Shown: positions 25,416 to 34,414, counted from the stretch's first letter. The stretch is DNA of 64,000 nt from an uncultured Clostridia bacterium (GCA_934434555.1 CAKRZX010000006.1:1-64000); one strand, 5' to 3'. The notes: generated by a model not told the origin, from the letters alone. Made by a program: numbers and translations.

Positions 25416-26561
25416 ATGTGGCTTTTTGATAAAAGAAAACTGCATAATATTGAATACATTCTGCTTATAATCGTTGGGGTGATATGCCTGTTCGGCATAG
25501 TTGCCATTCTTGCCGCGAGGGCGGACGCGTCCACCGGCGGCGAAGAGGCAGACCTGCTTGAAACGCTTTCGCGGCTTAATTTCGTTAAAGTCAAGCGTCA
25601 GGCAATATGGATAGGCGTAAGTTTTGTTCTGCTCGCCTGTGTGGCTATGCTTGATTATCATATCTATTCCAAAATATGGTACGTCGTTATGGCGGTGTGC
25701 TTGGGGCTTATAATCTACACGGCATTTTTCGGCGTTGAAAACGGCGGAACCCGCGGGTGGATTAAAATAACCGAGAAATTCTATTTTCAGCCTACGGAAG
25801 TGGGGAAATTAGGGCTTGTTTTAATGCTTGCGAAAACGATTTCGCAAAAGGAATCCCTTGATAAGATAACCGACCTTATACCCACCTTTGCCGTAATGCT
25901 TGCCTTTGTGGGCGCGCTGCTCACGCAAATGGATATCGGCACGTCACTTGTGTACGTGTTTATATTCGTTGTTATGCTTTTCTGCGGCGGAATGAAGTGG
26001 AAACACATTTTAATTATGCTCGGTGCATTTGCTGCCGCCTGCGTGGCAATGTGGTTCGTTATGGGCGAAAAACAGCAAAGCAGAATCATCAACTTTATTA
26101 AAGGCGAAGACGTTGACCAACTTAAATACGCCAAAATTGCAATGGGTTCGGGCGGTTTCTTCGGAAAAGGAATCTTGGGCATAAACTCAATTTCACAATC
26201 GGGCGATATTTACGCCATTGACACCGACTTCATTTTTGCGGCCATCTGCGAATCTATGGGCTTTTTGGGCGGGTTTATCCTTATTGCGCTCTTTGCGGTT
26301 ATGGAAATCCGCATGTGGTATCTTATGCGGCATAAGGCATCGGACAAGTACGGCAGAATGATTATTTTAGGCATTATGGCGATGTTTATGTTCCATATTT
26401 TTGAGAATATCGGAATGGTAATAGGCATTATGCCCATAACGGGAATTCCTCTGCCGTTTATAAGTTACGGCGGGTCAAGTATGCTTACAAATATGATAGG
26501 TATCGGGCTTATTGAAAGCGTTTGTATGAACAGACCCATAGAACCCTTTACTGCCGATTAA
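25416..26561 (+). CDS. rodA: SEDS peptidoglycan glycosyltransferase, RodA type
   Basis: 381 residues with about ten membrane segments and the FtsW/RodA/SpoVE C-terminal signature GIPLPFISYGGSSMLTNMIG. It polymerises lipid II into glycan strands together with a class B penicillin-binding protein. The position next to minDE and a spoIVFA/FB-like pair resembles the mre-min-spoIVF region of Bacillus, which favours RodA over FtsW. An Asn/Ser-rich loop is absent and the length is normal. It is followed directly by a strong hairpin. Confidence 0.9.
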   Translation: MWLFDKRKLHNIEYILLIIVGVICLFGIVAILAARADASTGGEEADLLETLSRLNFVKVKRQAIWIGVSFVLLACVAMLDYHIYSKIWYVVMAVCLGLIIYTAFFGVENGGTRGWIKITEKFYFQPTEVGKLGLVLMLAKTISQKESLDKITDLIPTFAVMLAFVGALLTQMDIGTSLVYVFIFVVMLFCGGMKWKHILIMLGAFAAACVAMWFVMGEKQQSRIINFIKGEDVDQLKYAKIAMGSGGFFGKGILGINSISQSGDIYAIDTDFIFAAICESMGFLGGFILIALFAVMEIRMWYLMRHKASDKYGRMIILGIMAMFMFHIFENIGMVIGIMPITGIPLPFISYGGSSMLTNMIGIGLIESVCMNRPIEPFTAD

Positions 26562-26577
26562 AAAAGTGAATTTATTT

Positions 26578-26615
26578 TACCTCTGCGCATATATTTTTGC
26601 GTGGAGGTATTTTTT
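26578..26615 (+). terminator. terminator-like hairpin that also buries the ribosome site of the next gene
   Basis: TACCTCTGCGCA (26578-26589) pairs with TGCGTGGAGGTA (26598-26609) around an 8-base loop, with two G-U wobbles, followed by a run of six T up to the ATG at 26616. The GGAGG ribosome site of the spoIVFA-like gene (26603-26607) lies in the 3' arm. The element can act as the rodA terminator and as a translational block. Confidence 0.7.
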
Positions 26616-27149
26616 ATGTATAAAACAAAGTATACCGTTATAACGGCGATAATTCTGTTATTTGTTTTTGCCTGCGTGTACGTTGCTTTGGGAAAAGGCA
26701 CGGCGGCAAAGGAACTGAGAAGCGGCATAAAGCAAAGTCTGGACGAGGATTTCAAGATAAAGGAAAGTTTGGGGCAGATTTTTCTTGTAAAAAAAGACGG
26801 GGAAACAAAAGAAGCATCGTCAAACGTCACGGTGGAGGGGCTGTATTCGCCGGCAACGGGCGAAAAATGCTTTGAAACCTTTGCGGGAGAGCCTGTAATG
26901 ACGGTTAATGCTGTAAAATTTGCAGGCGTTTATGCCGTAAGCGACGGAATAATCGAGGACGCGGGAGAAACAAGGATATCCTTGCGCCACAGCGACGGCA
27001 AAAAAAGCGTTTATACGGGTGTTTGCGCCACTGTTCAAAAGGGCGACAGCGTAAAAAAGGGCGATTCAATAGGCTATGCCGAGGGAAAAATAAGTTACAG
27101 ACTTTATTCTTCCTGTATTGCCGTTGACCCGCAGCAGTATTTTAATTGA
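26616..27149 (+). CDS. spoIVFA: SpoIVFA-like membrane protein with degenerate M23 domain
   Basis: 177 residues from the ATG at 26616 (GGAGG eight bases upstream). One N-terminal membrane helix (about 6-27) is followed by an extracytoplasmic LytM/M23-like domain (about 90-177) with the ordered VQKGDSVKKGDSIGYAEG core. The catalytic HxH and the first metal ligands are absent; SYRLYSSC stands where HLHFE is usual. Together with the M50 protease gene starting four bases before its stop, this matches SpoIVFA, which holds and regulates SpoIVFB in the forespore membrane. The symbol is by context and architecture; sequence similarity of SpoIVFA proteins is always low. Confidence 0.72.
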   Translation: MYKTKYTVITAIILLFVFACVYVALGKGTAAKELRSGIKQSLDEDFKIKESLGQIFLVKKDGETKEASSNVTVEGLYSPATGEKCFETFAGEPVMTVNAVKFAGVYAVSDGIIEDAGETRISLRHSDGKKSVYTGVCATVQKGDSVKKGDSIGYAEGKISYRLYSSCIAVDPQQYFN

Positions 27150-27949
27150 TACAAATAGGGCAGACGAGGGTAAAAATAAGCGGACTTATGCTTATCTGCG
27201 GGCTTATATGGCTGCTTTCGGGGAATATAATCACGTTTCTTACCCTTGCGTTTACGGTAATAATCCACGAATTTTTTCACGCTCTGTGCGCCCGCGGATT
27301 TTCCTTTGTGTGCGACAGCATTACGCTTTATCCTTTCGGCGGCGACGCACATATTATCGGTATTGACGCAAATCCCTTTTATTCGGCGGTAATTGCGTTT
27401 GCGGGTCCGCTTTTAAGTTTGTTTTTCGGCTTTTTGTATTCCTGCGGCACTGAGTACGGGATTCTTCCCCGATGGAGTGAATTTGTGCGCTTTTCGTATT
27501 CCGTGGCGGTTATAAATATGCTTCCCGTTTATCCGCTTGACGGCGGACGTGTTCTTTGCGGCATTCTTTGTGCAAAGTTCGGCAAAAAGGGTGAAAAAAC
27601 AGGCAGAGTTGCGGGATTCACCGTTGCCTGCCTGTATGTTTTGTTTAACGTGTACCTTGTCTTTGTAAAAAAGAATTTTTCGGGTTCGGTAATGTCGGCA
27701 TTTATTTTCTTTGCGGCTTTGGCGGCATTAAAGGACGGCACGTATATGCGTAAAACGCCTGTCGGCGGTGAAATCAGGTGGATTACGGCGCGGAAAAACG
27801 AAAAACTTTTTGACGTTCAAAAGCGTTTTGCGGGAACAAAATACAACGCCGTTCTCGTGCTTGACGAAAACGGCGGTTTTGATAAAATTTTAAGCGAAGA
27901 AAATGTAAATGAACTGCTTATAAAAAACAGCGTCGGGAAAATCAGATAA
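27146..27949 (+). CDS. spoIVFB: SpoIVFB-like site-2 protease (M50)
   Basis: 267 residues. The zinc motif HEFFH is at 41-45, and the second ligand motif NMLPVYPLDGGR places D132. Five or six membrane helices come first, and the C-terminal segment (about 200-267) resembles a CBS-type domain. SpoIVFB cleaves pro-sigma-K inside the mother-cell membrane late in sporulation. The TTG start at 27146 overlaps the previous stop and gives the family-typical beginning TRVKISGLMLICGLIWLLSG; an ATG at 27188 would cut into the first helix. Its 3' end overlaps the convergent dehydrogenase by eight bases. Confidence 0.85.
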   Translation: MIQIGQTRVKISGLMLICGLIWLLSGNIITFLTLAFTVIIHEFFHALCARGFSFVCDSITLYPFGGDAHIIGIDANPFYSAVIAFAGPLLSLFFGFLYSCGTEYGILPRWSEFVRFSYSVAVINMLPVYPLDGGRVLCGILCAKFGKKGEKTGRVAGFTVACLYVLFNVYLVFVKKNFSGSVMSAFIFFAALAALKDGTYMRKTPVGGEIRWITARKNEKLFDVQKRFAGTKYNAVLVLDENGGFDKILSEENVNELLIKNSVGKIR

Positions 27950-28928
27950 CTTTATTTGCGTTTTCAAAATTGCCCTGCTCAAAATTGACGGCATTTTCAA
28001 GGGTTGTACGGCTGATTGCTTCCAAAGCCTCTTTTGTTAAAAATCCCTGATGTGATGTAACTATTACGTTGGGGAATGACAGCAAACGGGCAGTTATGCT
28101 CGACTGCAAAATATCGTCCTCGCGGTTTTCAAATACATTGGGGCTTTCTTCCTCATAAACGTCCAGCCCCACGCCCGCAAACTTGTGCATTCTTATGCCT
28201 TTAATCAAATCTTCCGTGCTTATAAGCGCCCCGCGGGAAGTGTTTACAAGAATTACGCCGTCTTTCATCATTTCTATTGCTTTAAGGTCGATCATATGAT
28301 AACTTTCTTCCGTAAGCGGGCAGTGCAGTGAAATCAGATCACTGCATTTAAGCACGTCTTCAAGGGGCATATATTCGATAAAATCAAGACTTCTGTTGGG
28401 GAATTTATCGTATGCAACAACGCGCATACCAAGTCCGCGGCAGGCTCTTGCCATTGCAGCGCCGATTTTTCCCGTGCCGATAATTCCGGCAGTCTTGTTA
28501 AAGAAATTTACACCGGTAAGTCCCATAAGGCTGAAATTGTTTTCCCGCACCTTGATATAAGCCTTGTGAATATGCCTGTTTACCGCAAACGCAAGGGCGA
28601 GAGCGTGTTCGGCTATCGCCTCGGGAGAATATCCCGGAACGCGCATAACGGTAATTCCGTTTGATTTTGCCGCGTCAAGGTCAACGTTATTAAAGCCCGC
28701 ACAGCGCAAAAGTATAAGTCTTACGCCGTTTTCAGCCAAAACGCGTACTACATCGGCATTTGCGTCGGAAGCCACAAAAAGACAAACTGCGTCAAAGCCC
28801 TTTGCAAGGCTTGCGGTCTTTTCGCTTATATCGGTTTTAAGATACTCGATTTCAACGGGATAATCCTTTATCAAAGCGTTAAAAGATTCGGTATCATAGG
28901 GTTTTGTATCGTAAAAAAGTATTTTCAT
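27942..28928 (-). CDS. D-2-hydroxyacid dehydrogenase, D-lactate dehydrogenase type
   Basis: 328 residues from the ATG at 28928, with GAAAGGA before it; longer in-frame starts would run into the upstream gene. Features are the N-terminal MKILFYDTKPYD of LdhA-like enzymes, the NAD-binding GTGKIGAAMARACRGLGM, VNTSRGALI with the catalytic Arg, VGLDVYEEESPNVF, and the catalytic His in VTSHQGF. It most likely reduces pyruvate to D-lactate; other 2-keto acids are possible. It is the third gene behind galK and a membrane protein, an unusual place for a fermentation enzyme. Confidence 0.88.
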   Translation of the reverse strand: MKILFYDTKPYDTESFNALIKDYPVEIEYLKTDISEKTASLAKGFDAVCLFVASDANADVVRVLAENGVRLILLRCAGFNNVDLDAAKSNGITVMRVPGYSPEAIAEHALALAFAVNRHIHKAYIKVRENNFSLMGLTGVNFFNKTAGIIGTGKIGAAMARACRGLGMRVVAYDKFPNRSLDFIEYMPLEDVLKCSDLISLHCPLTEESYHMIDLKAIEMMKDGVILVNTSRGALISTEDLIKGIRMHKFAGVGLDVYEEESPNVFENREDDILQSSITARLLSFPNVIVTSHQGFLTKEALEAISRTTLENAVNFEQGNFENANKVI

Positions 28929-28939
28929 ATTCTGTCCTT

Positions 28940-30100
28940 TCAAAAAAGAGTTGTTACGCCGAGCACGTTTATTATTATTGCCGCGGCGGAGATAAAATAG
29001 TCCCAAACATAAACTTTTTGCTTGCTTTTGGCAGTATAAAGTGCCAGATAGGGAATCGGGTCAATAAAATATCTTGCGCCGAACTGCAATCCGCCGAGAG
29101 TTTTGTGCATACAGGTTAAAAGCACAAAAAGCCAAAAGGCAATGGGGAGTGCAAAATCGTAAAGTTTGCGGCGCTTTATCAGATAAATTATATTTATAAT
29201 TCCGCAAAAACCGATACAGGGATTCAACAGATAAAAAGCGTTTGCCGAAAATTTATTAAGGAAGAACTTTCCGTTTGAATCAAGCGGCAATTTTATTGAC
29301 TGCCACAGGTTTGCGGGGATGTATTTAATATTGAACTGTCCGTCCTCGGCACGCAGAAATTCGGGAAGATAATTGTGTCCGAACTCAAAAACAGAGCCGA
29401 ACCGCACGAAATTATATGCTGCAAGCGCCGCCGCAATCGCCGCAGGCATAACAAGCATTTTAATAATTTCCACGGGCTTTTTATATGCCTTAAAGCAGTT
29501 TATCAGCAAAAGCGGAATAAACATAACCGTGAACGGGCGGCAGCCTACCGCCAAAGCGGCAAATGTCAGGGAAAGCGCCTTTGAAAAAAGCGAAGTGCGC
29601 TCGATAAAAAGCACCGCAAGGCAGCAGAACAGAAACGAAAGCCCCTGTGCCTCGTGCCACACACCGCCGAAAACGCTTGTGCTTACAATATTCGTTCCCG
29701 CCGAAAAAAGTAAGGCAAGTGCGACCGAACCCGCGGGGTTATACCGGCGCGCAAAGATAAACGCGAGTATTCCCGAAGAAAATGCGGCATAAAGAAGCGT
29801 AACAAGCCTGTCGGGCGTATTGCTGCCGAAAATAAAGGTGAGGAAAAACTCAATCACCGACGGCACGGGCGGAAAACTTACGTACAACTTACCGTTAAAA
29901 TGAGCAAGTTCAAGATACTCGACGCTTTCGGGGGCGTCGCTTAAATACGTGTGACCCTCGCGCCATGCAAGCGCCTGACGGGTATAACTGTCGTAGGGCG
30001 AATGGGATAAAATATCCGTGCCCGTTAAATTTGCGGCTAAAATCATTATTGCCGCACATAGCAAAAAAGCAATCAGTGCGGCAACGTATTTTTTATTCAT
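28940..30100 (-). CDS. multi-pass membrane protein, GT-C glycosyltransferase-like
   Basis: 386 residues with about ten membrane segments. The first extracytoplasmic loop contains DSYTRQALAWREGHTYL and an acidic region, as in GT-C (PMT/GT39-like) glycosyltransferases that use polyprenyl-phosphate sugars. FGGVWHEAQGLSFLF and GGLQFGARYFIDPIPYL are other conserved-looking loops. Its start overlaps the galK stop by eight bases, so expression is coupled to galactose use. The catalytic Asp of the family cannot be confirmed by eye, and the donor and acceptor are unknown. Confidence 0.7.
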   Translation of the reverse strand: MNKKYVAALIAFLLCAAIMILAANLTGTDILSHSPYDSYTRQALAWREGHTYLSDAPESVEYLELAHFNGKLYVSFPPVPSVIEFFLTFIFGSNTPDRLVTLLYAAFSSGILAFIFARRYNPAGSVALALLFSAGTNIVSTSVFGGVWHEAQGLSFLFCCLAVLFIERTSLFSKALSLTFAALAVGCRPFTVMFIPLLLINCFKAYKKPVEIIKMLVMPAAIAAALAAYNFVRFGSVFEFGHNYLPEFLRAEDGQFNIKYIPANLWQSIKLPLDSNGKFFLNKFSANAFYLLNPCIGFCGIINIIYLIKRRKLYDFALPIAFWLFVLLTCMHKTLGGLQFGARYFIDPIPYLALYTAKSKQKVYVWDYFISAAAIIINVLGVTTLF

Positions 30101-31358
30101 TAAGCCAAACCTTTGTTGTGCCCGTGGGGCGAACTGAAAGTTCGGTGCAGGCGCTCTCGCCGAAAACGCCTTCCATTTCGGCTATATAGCCAGCCCGGTC
30201 CGCTTTGGGAACAAAGGCAAGAATTGTGCCGCCGAATCCGCCGCCGTGAACGCGGCACGCGCCTTTTTTGCCTAAATATTTTTCCGAAAGCGCAAGGGCA
30301 AGGGTCATTGCCTGGGCGCAACTGCCGGTAGCGTGGGTGTTCTGTAACAGTTTCCAGCTGCTTTCGCCGGAAGAATTGATTGCTTCAAGGAATGCGTCAA
30401 TATCGTCATTCTTTATTGCCTGAACCGCTTTCAAAACGCGTCTGTCCTCTTCAAAGAAGTGGATTGCACGCATAACCGCACGGTCGGAAACCTGCTCGCG
30501 CAGATTTTTGAGCGACCCGTAAAAAAGATTCTCGTTTACGTCACGGAGTTTTTCTTTGCCGAAGAATTTCGCAACGGCACCCATTTCCTCGGTAATTGCC
30601 GCATATTCCTGCGTAAGGTCGGCGTGGTCGGCGTGAACGTTTGTTATGATTATCGAATAGCCTTTCTTGTCAAAGTCGTACTCGATATTTTCAATCTTCG
30701 GCGTTTCGGGCTTTTCAAAGTCAATATAAACAAGTTTTCCTAAGGCGCAGGCAGTCTGGTCCATAAGACCGCAGGGCTTGCCGAAATAGTTGTTTTCCGC
30801 CCACTGGCTTGTTTTTGCGCCCTCAACGGCATCAAGTTTTCCGTCGTTATAAAGGTAATTGAATATTGTATAAATCATAACCTCGATTGCTGCGGAAGAG
30901 GAAAGACCGCTTCCGGCAAAAACGTCGCTTTGAACGTAAGCGTCAAAACCGCCGATGTTAAAGCCCAGATCCTCGTGCATATGATATGCAATGCCGCGGA
31001 TAAGCCCGCGGGTGGTGCCGCGCTCTTTAACGTCAAGGGAAAGGTTTTCAAGGTCGATTTCGTTTCTGTCGGAATAGCCCTCAGAGATAAAACGAACCCG
31101 CATATCGCCTGTTTTTCTTACTGCGGCAACCGCGTCAAGATTTATTCCCGCGGCAAGCACCATACCGTGCTGGTGGTCGGTGTGGTTGCCGATAATCTCA
31201 CTTCTGCCCGACGTTGAAAAAAACTCGCATTTTCCCTCGCTGAAAAGTTCTTCAAACTTTTTGCCTATCTTTTCGTAACGGTCAAGTTGACGCTTTGCAT
31301 CGTCACCGTATATCTTTTTAAGTACCTGTGTATTCTTGATATCCTTTATAAATTTCAT
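30093..31358 (-). CDS. galK: galactokinase
   Basis: 421 residues of the GHMP kinase family. The substrate motif is GRSEIIGNHTDHQHG, a slight variant of GRxNxIGEHxDY. The ATP-binding segment is SDVFAGSGLSSSAA and the C-terminal motif is RVHGGGFGGTILAF. It phosphorylates galactose at C1 in the Leloir pathway. At 421 residues it is longer than the roughly 390 usual for bacteria, with the extra length at the N-terminus. It is divergent from galT, with separate promoters in the shared 126-base gap. galE is not in this window. Confidence 0.96.
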   Translation of the reverse strand: MKFIKDIKNTQVLKKIYGDDAKRQLDRYEKIGKKFEELFSEGKCEFFSTSGRSEIIGNHTDHQHGMVLAAGINLDAVAAVRKTGDMRVRFISEGYSDRNEIDLENLSLDVKERGTTRGLIRGIAYHMHEDLGFNIGGFDAYVQSDVFAGSGLSSSAAIEVMIYTIFNYLYNDGKLDAVEGAKTSQWAENNYFGKPCGLMDQTACALGKLVYIDFEKPETPKIENIEYDFDKKGYSIIITNVHADHADLTQEYAAITEEMGAVAKFFGKEKLRDVNENLFYGSLKNLREQVSDRAVMRAIHFFEEDRRVLKAVQAIKNDDIDAFLEAINSSGESSWKLLQNTHATGSCAQAMTLALALSEKYLGKKGACRVHGGGFGGTILAFVPKADRAGYIAEMEGVFGESACTELSVRPTGTTKVWLNE

Positions 31359-31391
31359 ATTTCACACCTCACAAAACATCTTTACGGCAAA

Positions 31392-31420
31392 AGTATACCA
31401 TATTTTATTGCAAAAAACAA
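31392..31420 (-). promoter_or_regulatory. galK promoter
   Basis: On the minus strand, TTGTTT (31415-31420), 17 bases and TATACT (31392-31397), upstream of a GAGGTG ribosome site. Confidence 0.65.
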
Positions 31421-31428
31421 CCTGTTTG

Positions 31429-31457
31429 TTGACAAAAATCACGATTTAATCTATTAT
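31429..31457 (+). promoter_or_regulatory. galT promoter
   Basis: TTGACA (31429-31434), 17 bases and TATTAT (31452-31457), 28 bases before the galT ATG. It is back-to-back with the galK promoter; the -35 boxes are only eight bases apart, so one regulator could control both. Confidence 0.78.
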
Positions 31458-31484
31458 ATTAGTATCAAAATTTCGGAGGCTGAA

Positions 31485-32975
31485 ATGAATATTAAGGAAT
31501 GTGTTGAAATATGTACCCGCTTTGCGGTGGAAAAAGGTCTGTGCTATGAGGCTGATATGCCCCTTGTAAGAAACAAACTGCTTGATTTGTTCTCGCTTGA
31601 TTCCCCTTTTGAGGGTGAAGTGAAAGTTCCCGAAAGCATAGTTCCCACCCTTGAAACAATGGTTGATTATGCGGCGGAAAAAGGAATGCTTGAAATGAAT
31701 ACCGCCGCTTACCGCGCAATGTTCGATACGAAAATCTGCGGCTGTATGCTTATGATGCAGTCACAGGCACAGGAGATTTTTGCACGGCTTTATAAAGAAT
31801 CGCCGCAAAAAGCAACGGATTGGTTTTATAATCTTTGCAGGGACGTAAACTATATCCGTACTTTTGACGTGGCAAAGAATATTAAGTATGACTATGAATC
31901 CGCCTACGGCACGCTGGAAATTACAATAAACCTGACAAAGCCCGAAAAGGACCCGAAAGAGATTGAAAAACAGAAGTCCATGCCGCAGACGAACTACCCC
32001 AAGTGTATGCTTTGCTTGGAGAATATCGGGTATCCCGGCAGACTGGGCTATCCCTCTCACGAAACACTTCGCGTAATTCCCATAACGCTTGACTCCGAGC
32101 GCTGGAATTTCCAGTACAGCCCCTACGTTTATTACGATGAACACTGCATTGTTTTTTGCAATGAACATACACCCATGACAATGAACGAAAAGAAATTTGT
32201 GCGCCTGTTTGATTTTATCGAACAGTTCCCGCATTATTTTATCGGCTCAAATACTCAGTTGCCGGTAGTGGGCGGTTCGATTCTTACCCATGAACATTTC
32301 CAGGGCGGGCGCCACACAATGCCAATGGAAAAAGCGGGCACAAAGTATAAATTCGACGCTAAAAACGATAAGGTTGAAGCGGCTGTTGTGGATTGGCCCA
32401 TGACCTGTCTGCGCCTGACTGCCGACGATTATCACGATTTGCTGCCCGTTGCAAATAAGATTCTTAACACGTGGAAAAACTATTCGGATGAAAGTTTGTT
32501 CATTTTTGACCATACGAACGGGGAAGAGCACAACACCATTACACCTATTGCACGCATAAATTCCGCAGGGAAATACGAATGCGACATTGTTTTGAGAAAT
32601 AATATAACTACCGACGATTATCCTCTGGGATACTATCATCCCCACCCGGATAAGCATAATATCAAAAAGGAAAATATCGGGCTTATAGAGGTTATGGGAC
32701 TGTTTATTCTGCCCGGCAGGCTGAAAAACGAACTTGAAGAAGTTGCACATGCGTGGGTTAACGGAGAAGATGTACAGGGAATACACAGTGCGTGGTATAA
32801 TTCATTTAAGGGCAAACACACACCTTTAACGGAAGAGGAAGCACTTGAATATATCAAGGGCGAAGTGGGTGCTGTATGCGAAAATGTTTTGCGGGATGCG
32901 GGCGTTTTCAAAGAGGATGAGGCAGGACAGGACGGGCTTAAACGCTTTATAGCCGCCTGCGGCTTTGAGGTTTGA
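31485..32975 (+). CDS. galT: UDP-glucose--hexose-1-phosphate uridylyltransferase, class II GalT
   Basis: 496 residues from the ATG at 31485, with CGGAGG six bases before it; in-frame codons further upstream lie in the promoter region. The sequence matches the long Gram-positive GalT class, with NYPKCMLCLENIGYPGR, the HEHFQGGRH uridylylation segment containing the catalytic His, and ALIDVTG-like C-terminal order. It exchanges galactose-1-phosphate and UDP-glucose in the Leloir pathway. Two membrane-protein genes follow directly (one base gap) and appear co-transcribed. Confidence 0.95.
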   Translation: MNIKECVEICTRFAVEKGLCYEADMPLVRNKLLDLFSLDSPFEGEVKVPESIVPTLETMVDYAAEKGMLEMNTAAYRAMFDTKICGCMLMMQSQAQEIFARLYKESPQKATDWFYNLCRDVNYIRTFDVAKNIKYDYESAYGTLEITINLTKPEKDPKEIEKQKSMPQTNYPKCMLCLENIGYPGRLGYPSHETLRVIPITLDSERWNFQYSPYVYYDEHCIVFCNEHTPMTMNEKKFVRLFDFIEQFPHYFIGSNTQLPVVGGSILTHEHFQGGRHTMPMEKAGTKYKFDAKNDKVEAAVVDWPMTCLRLTADDYHDLLPVANKILNTWKNYSDESLFIFDHTNGEEHNTITPIARINSAGKYECDIVLRNNITTDDYPLGYYHPHPDKHNIKKENIGLIEVMGLFILPGRLKNELEEVAHAWVNGEDVQGIHSAWYNSFKGKHTPLTEEEALEYIKGEVGAVCENVLRDAGVFKEDEAGQDGLKRFIAACGFEV

Positions 32976-32976
32976 T

Positions 32977-33618
32977 ATGGACCTGCTGTTTTTGTTTACG
33001 GGGCTTCTTTGCGGGGTTCTTGTACCTGTTCTTAACGGTTCGCTGCTTGAAATAAAGGGTGTCATATTCTGGATTATTATGGTTCTGTTTTTTGCCTTTG
33101 TGCTTGCGTATGTTGTTTTGGGGTATGCAAAGTCAAAGTGCGCGAAAATAAGTTACATTGCCGCAAATAAAATTGTGGCGTGGAATACGGGCGAAACGGG
33201 AAAAAAGAAAAGCCTTGTTCCCGCGGGTACTGTGTGCATAATTTCGGGCACGGTACTTGGGGTATACTTTATAGTTTCGGGCGCGGGCTATCTTACGGCG
33301 CTTTTGGGCGCGCTGTCACTGTGCTTTGTTCTGTTCGGATGGTATCTTATGGGGCAGAAACGGATTAAAAACAAACTTAACGAATATCCTGATTTTCTGC
33401 TTTCTCACGGCGGAATGATTTTTAAGGGCAAAGCCGAGCTTTTTGACGGGGCAACGCGGGGAATACTTGACGCAAAAATAGAAAACAATGCGCTTTGTCT
33501 TGATATTTTGAGGAAAAAAGAGCGGGAGAGAATTTCACTGCCTATTCCCGAAGAAAACAGGGCTGAAACCGAAGATTTTATAAAGGATATGAAGGAATTT
33601 TTTAATGGCGAAGCGTAA
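32977..33618 (+). CDS. membrane protein of unknown function, galT operon
   Basis: 213 residues from the ATG at 32977 (GAGG eight bases upstream; start almost touching the galT stop). There are four hydrophobic segments (about 3-18, 27-50, 85-105 and 108-125) and a C-terminal soluble part of some 80 residues with HGGMIFKGKAELFDGATRG. This is a layout seen in YcxB-like proteins, but I cannot assign a family. The next gene has a similar plan (membrane segments, then a C-terminal beta-rich region) and overlaps by 14 bases, so the two may form a complex. A link to galactose metabolism rests on position alone. Confidence 0.68.
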   Translation: MDLLFLFTGLLCGVLVPVLNGSLLEIKGVIFWIIMVLFFAFVLAYVVLGYAKSKCAKISYIAANKIVAWNTGETGKKKSLVPAGTVCIISGTVLGVYFIVSGAGYLTALLGALSLCFVLFGWYLMGQKRIKNKLNEYPDFLLSHGGMIFKGKAELFDGATRGILDAKIENNALCLDILRKKERERISLPIPEENRAETEDFIKDMKEFFNGEA

Positions 33619-34390
33619 AAAACATCTCGACACGGCATATCAAAGACATCTTGACCTTTTGCGCGCAACGGGGCTTTTCCTGCTTGCGGGCGGAGTAATC
33701 GGGTTCATGGTTATTGCGTGGCTCTTAAACCGCGACCAATACACCGAAGCGACATTTTATTTCTTTGTTGCGACGTTCTGGGCGTTTATTGCGGGAATCG
33801 CGGTAAGCGTTACGGCGTCAATAAAGCAGAATGTTGCCGATGCCGTAAATGAGCATCTTTATGCCGTGTGGAAGTACAAGCCCGAAACGGTATATAACTT
33901 TTACCGTAAAATGTGCCGTCACGAGAAGAAAACGCGGTTCTTTAATTTTCTTGCAGCAAGCGCTGTATGTCTTGTTTTGGGACTGATTATGTTTTTTAAT
34001 ACGGTTTCGCATTACCTTGGAATAATAGTGCTGTTTGCCGCCGCGCTGCTTTTTGTAATTGCGGTAATTTCGCTGCCGTACAGCCAGTATCTTTTGTTAA
34101 AACTGCGAACGAAAATTACCGGCGACGCAAAGGAAATCATCTTCTCGCGCAGAGGAATATGGTACTGCGGCAAAGTCTGCTATTTCGGCGACAAGGCGGT
34201 AACATACCACCGCGTGGAACGCAAGGAACTTTACGGGCAGGACGCTATTGTTTTTTATTATACGAAAACCCGCGGTTTCAGCCAGAGTGCAATGGAACTT
34301 GCCATACCCGTTGCCCCCAAAATGGCTTACGCCGCCGATGAACTGGTAAACGAATTTAACCGCAGTGACCTGCTTGAAAGTAAAAGATAA
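33605..34390 (+). CDS. membrane protein of unknown function, second of a pair
   Basis: 261 residues: a basic N-terminus (MAKRKKHLDTAYQRHLDLL), two membrane segments (about 20-42 and 50-70), a cytoplasmic helix with YRKMCRHEKK, two more segments (about 118-135 and 138-158) and a C-terminal beta-rich region with IIFSRRGIWYCGKVCYFGDKA. I do not recognise the family. It is the last gene of the galT operon and is followed at once by a terminator. Confidence 0.68.
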   Translation: MAKRKKHLDTAYQRHLDLLRATGLFLLAGGVIGFMVIAWLLNRDQYTEATFYFFVATFWAFIAGIAVSVTASIKQNVADAVNEHLYAVWKYKPETVYNFYRKMCRHEKKTRFFNFLAASAVCLVLGLIMFFNTVSHYLGIIVLFAAALLFVIAVISLPYSQYLLLKLRTKITGDAKEIIFSRRGIWYCGKVCYFGDKAVTYHRVERKELYGQDAIVFYYTKTRGFSQSAMELAIPVAPKMAYAADELVNEFNRSDLLESKR

Positions 34391-34414
34391 AATCCGCTTT
34401 TTGCGGATTTTTTA
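34391..34414 (+). terminator. terminator of the galT operon
   Basis: The stem AATCCGC/GCGGATT with a five-T loop is followed by TTTTT, directly after the stop at 34390. Confidence 0.85.
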
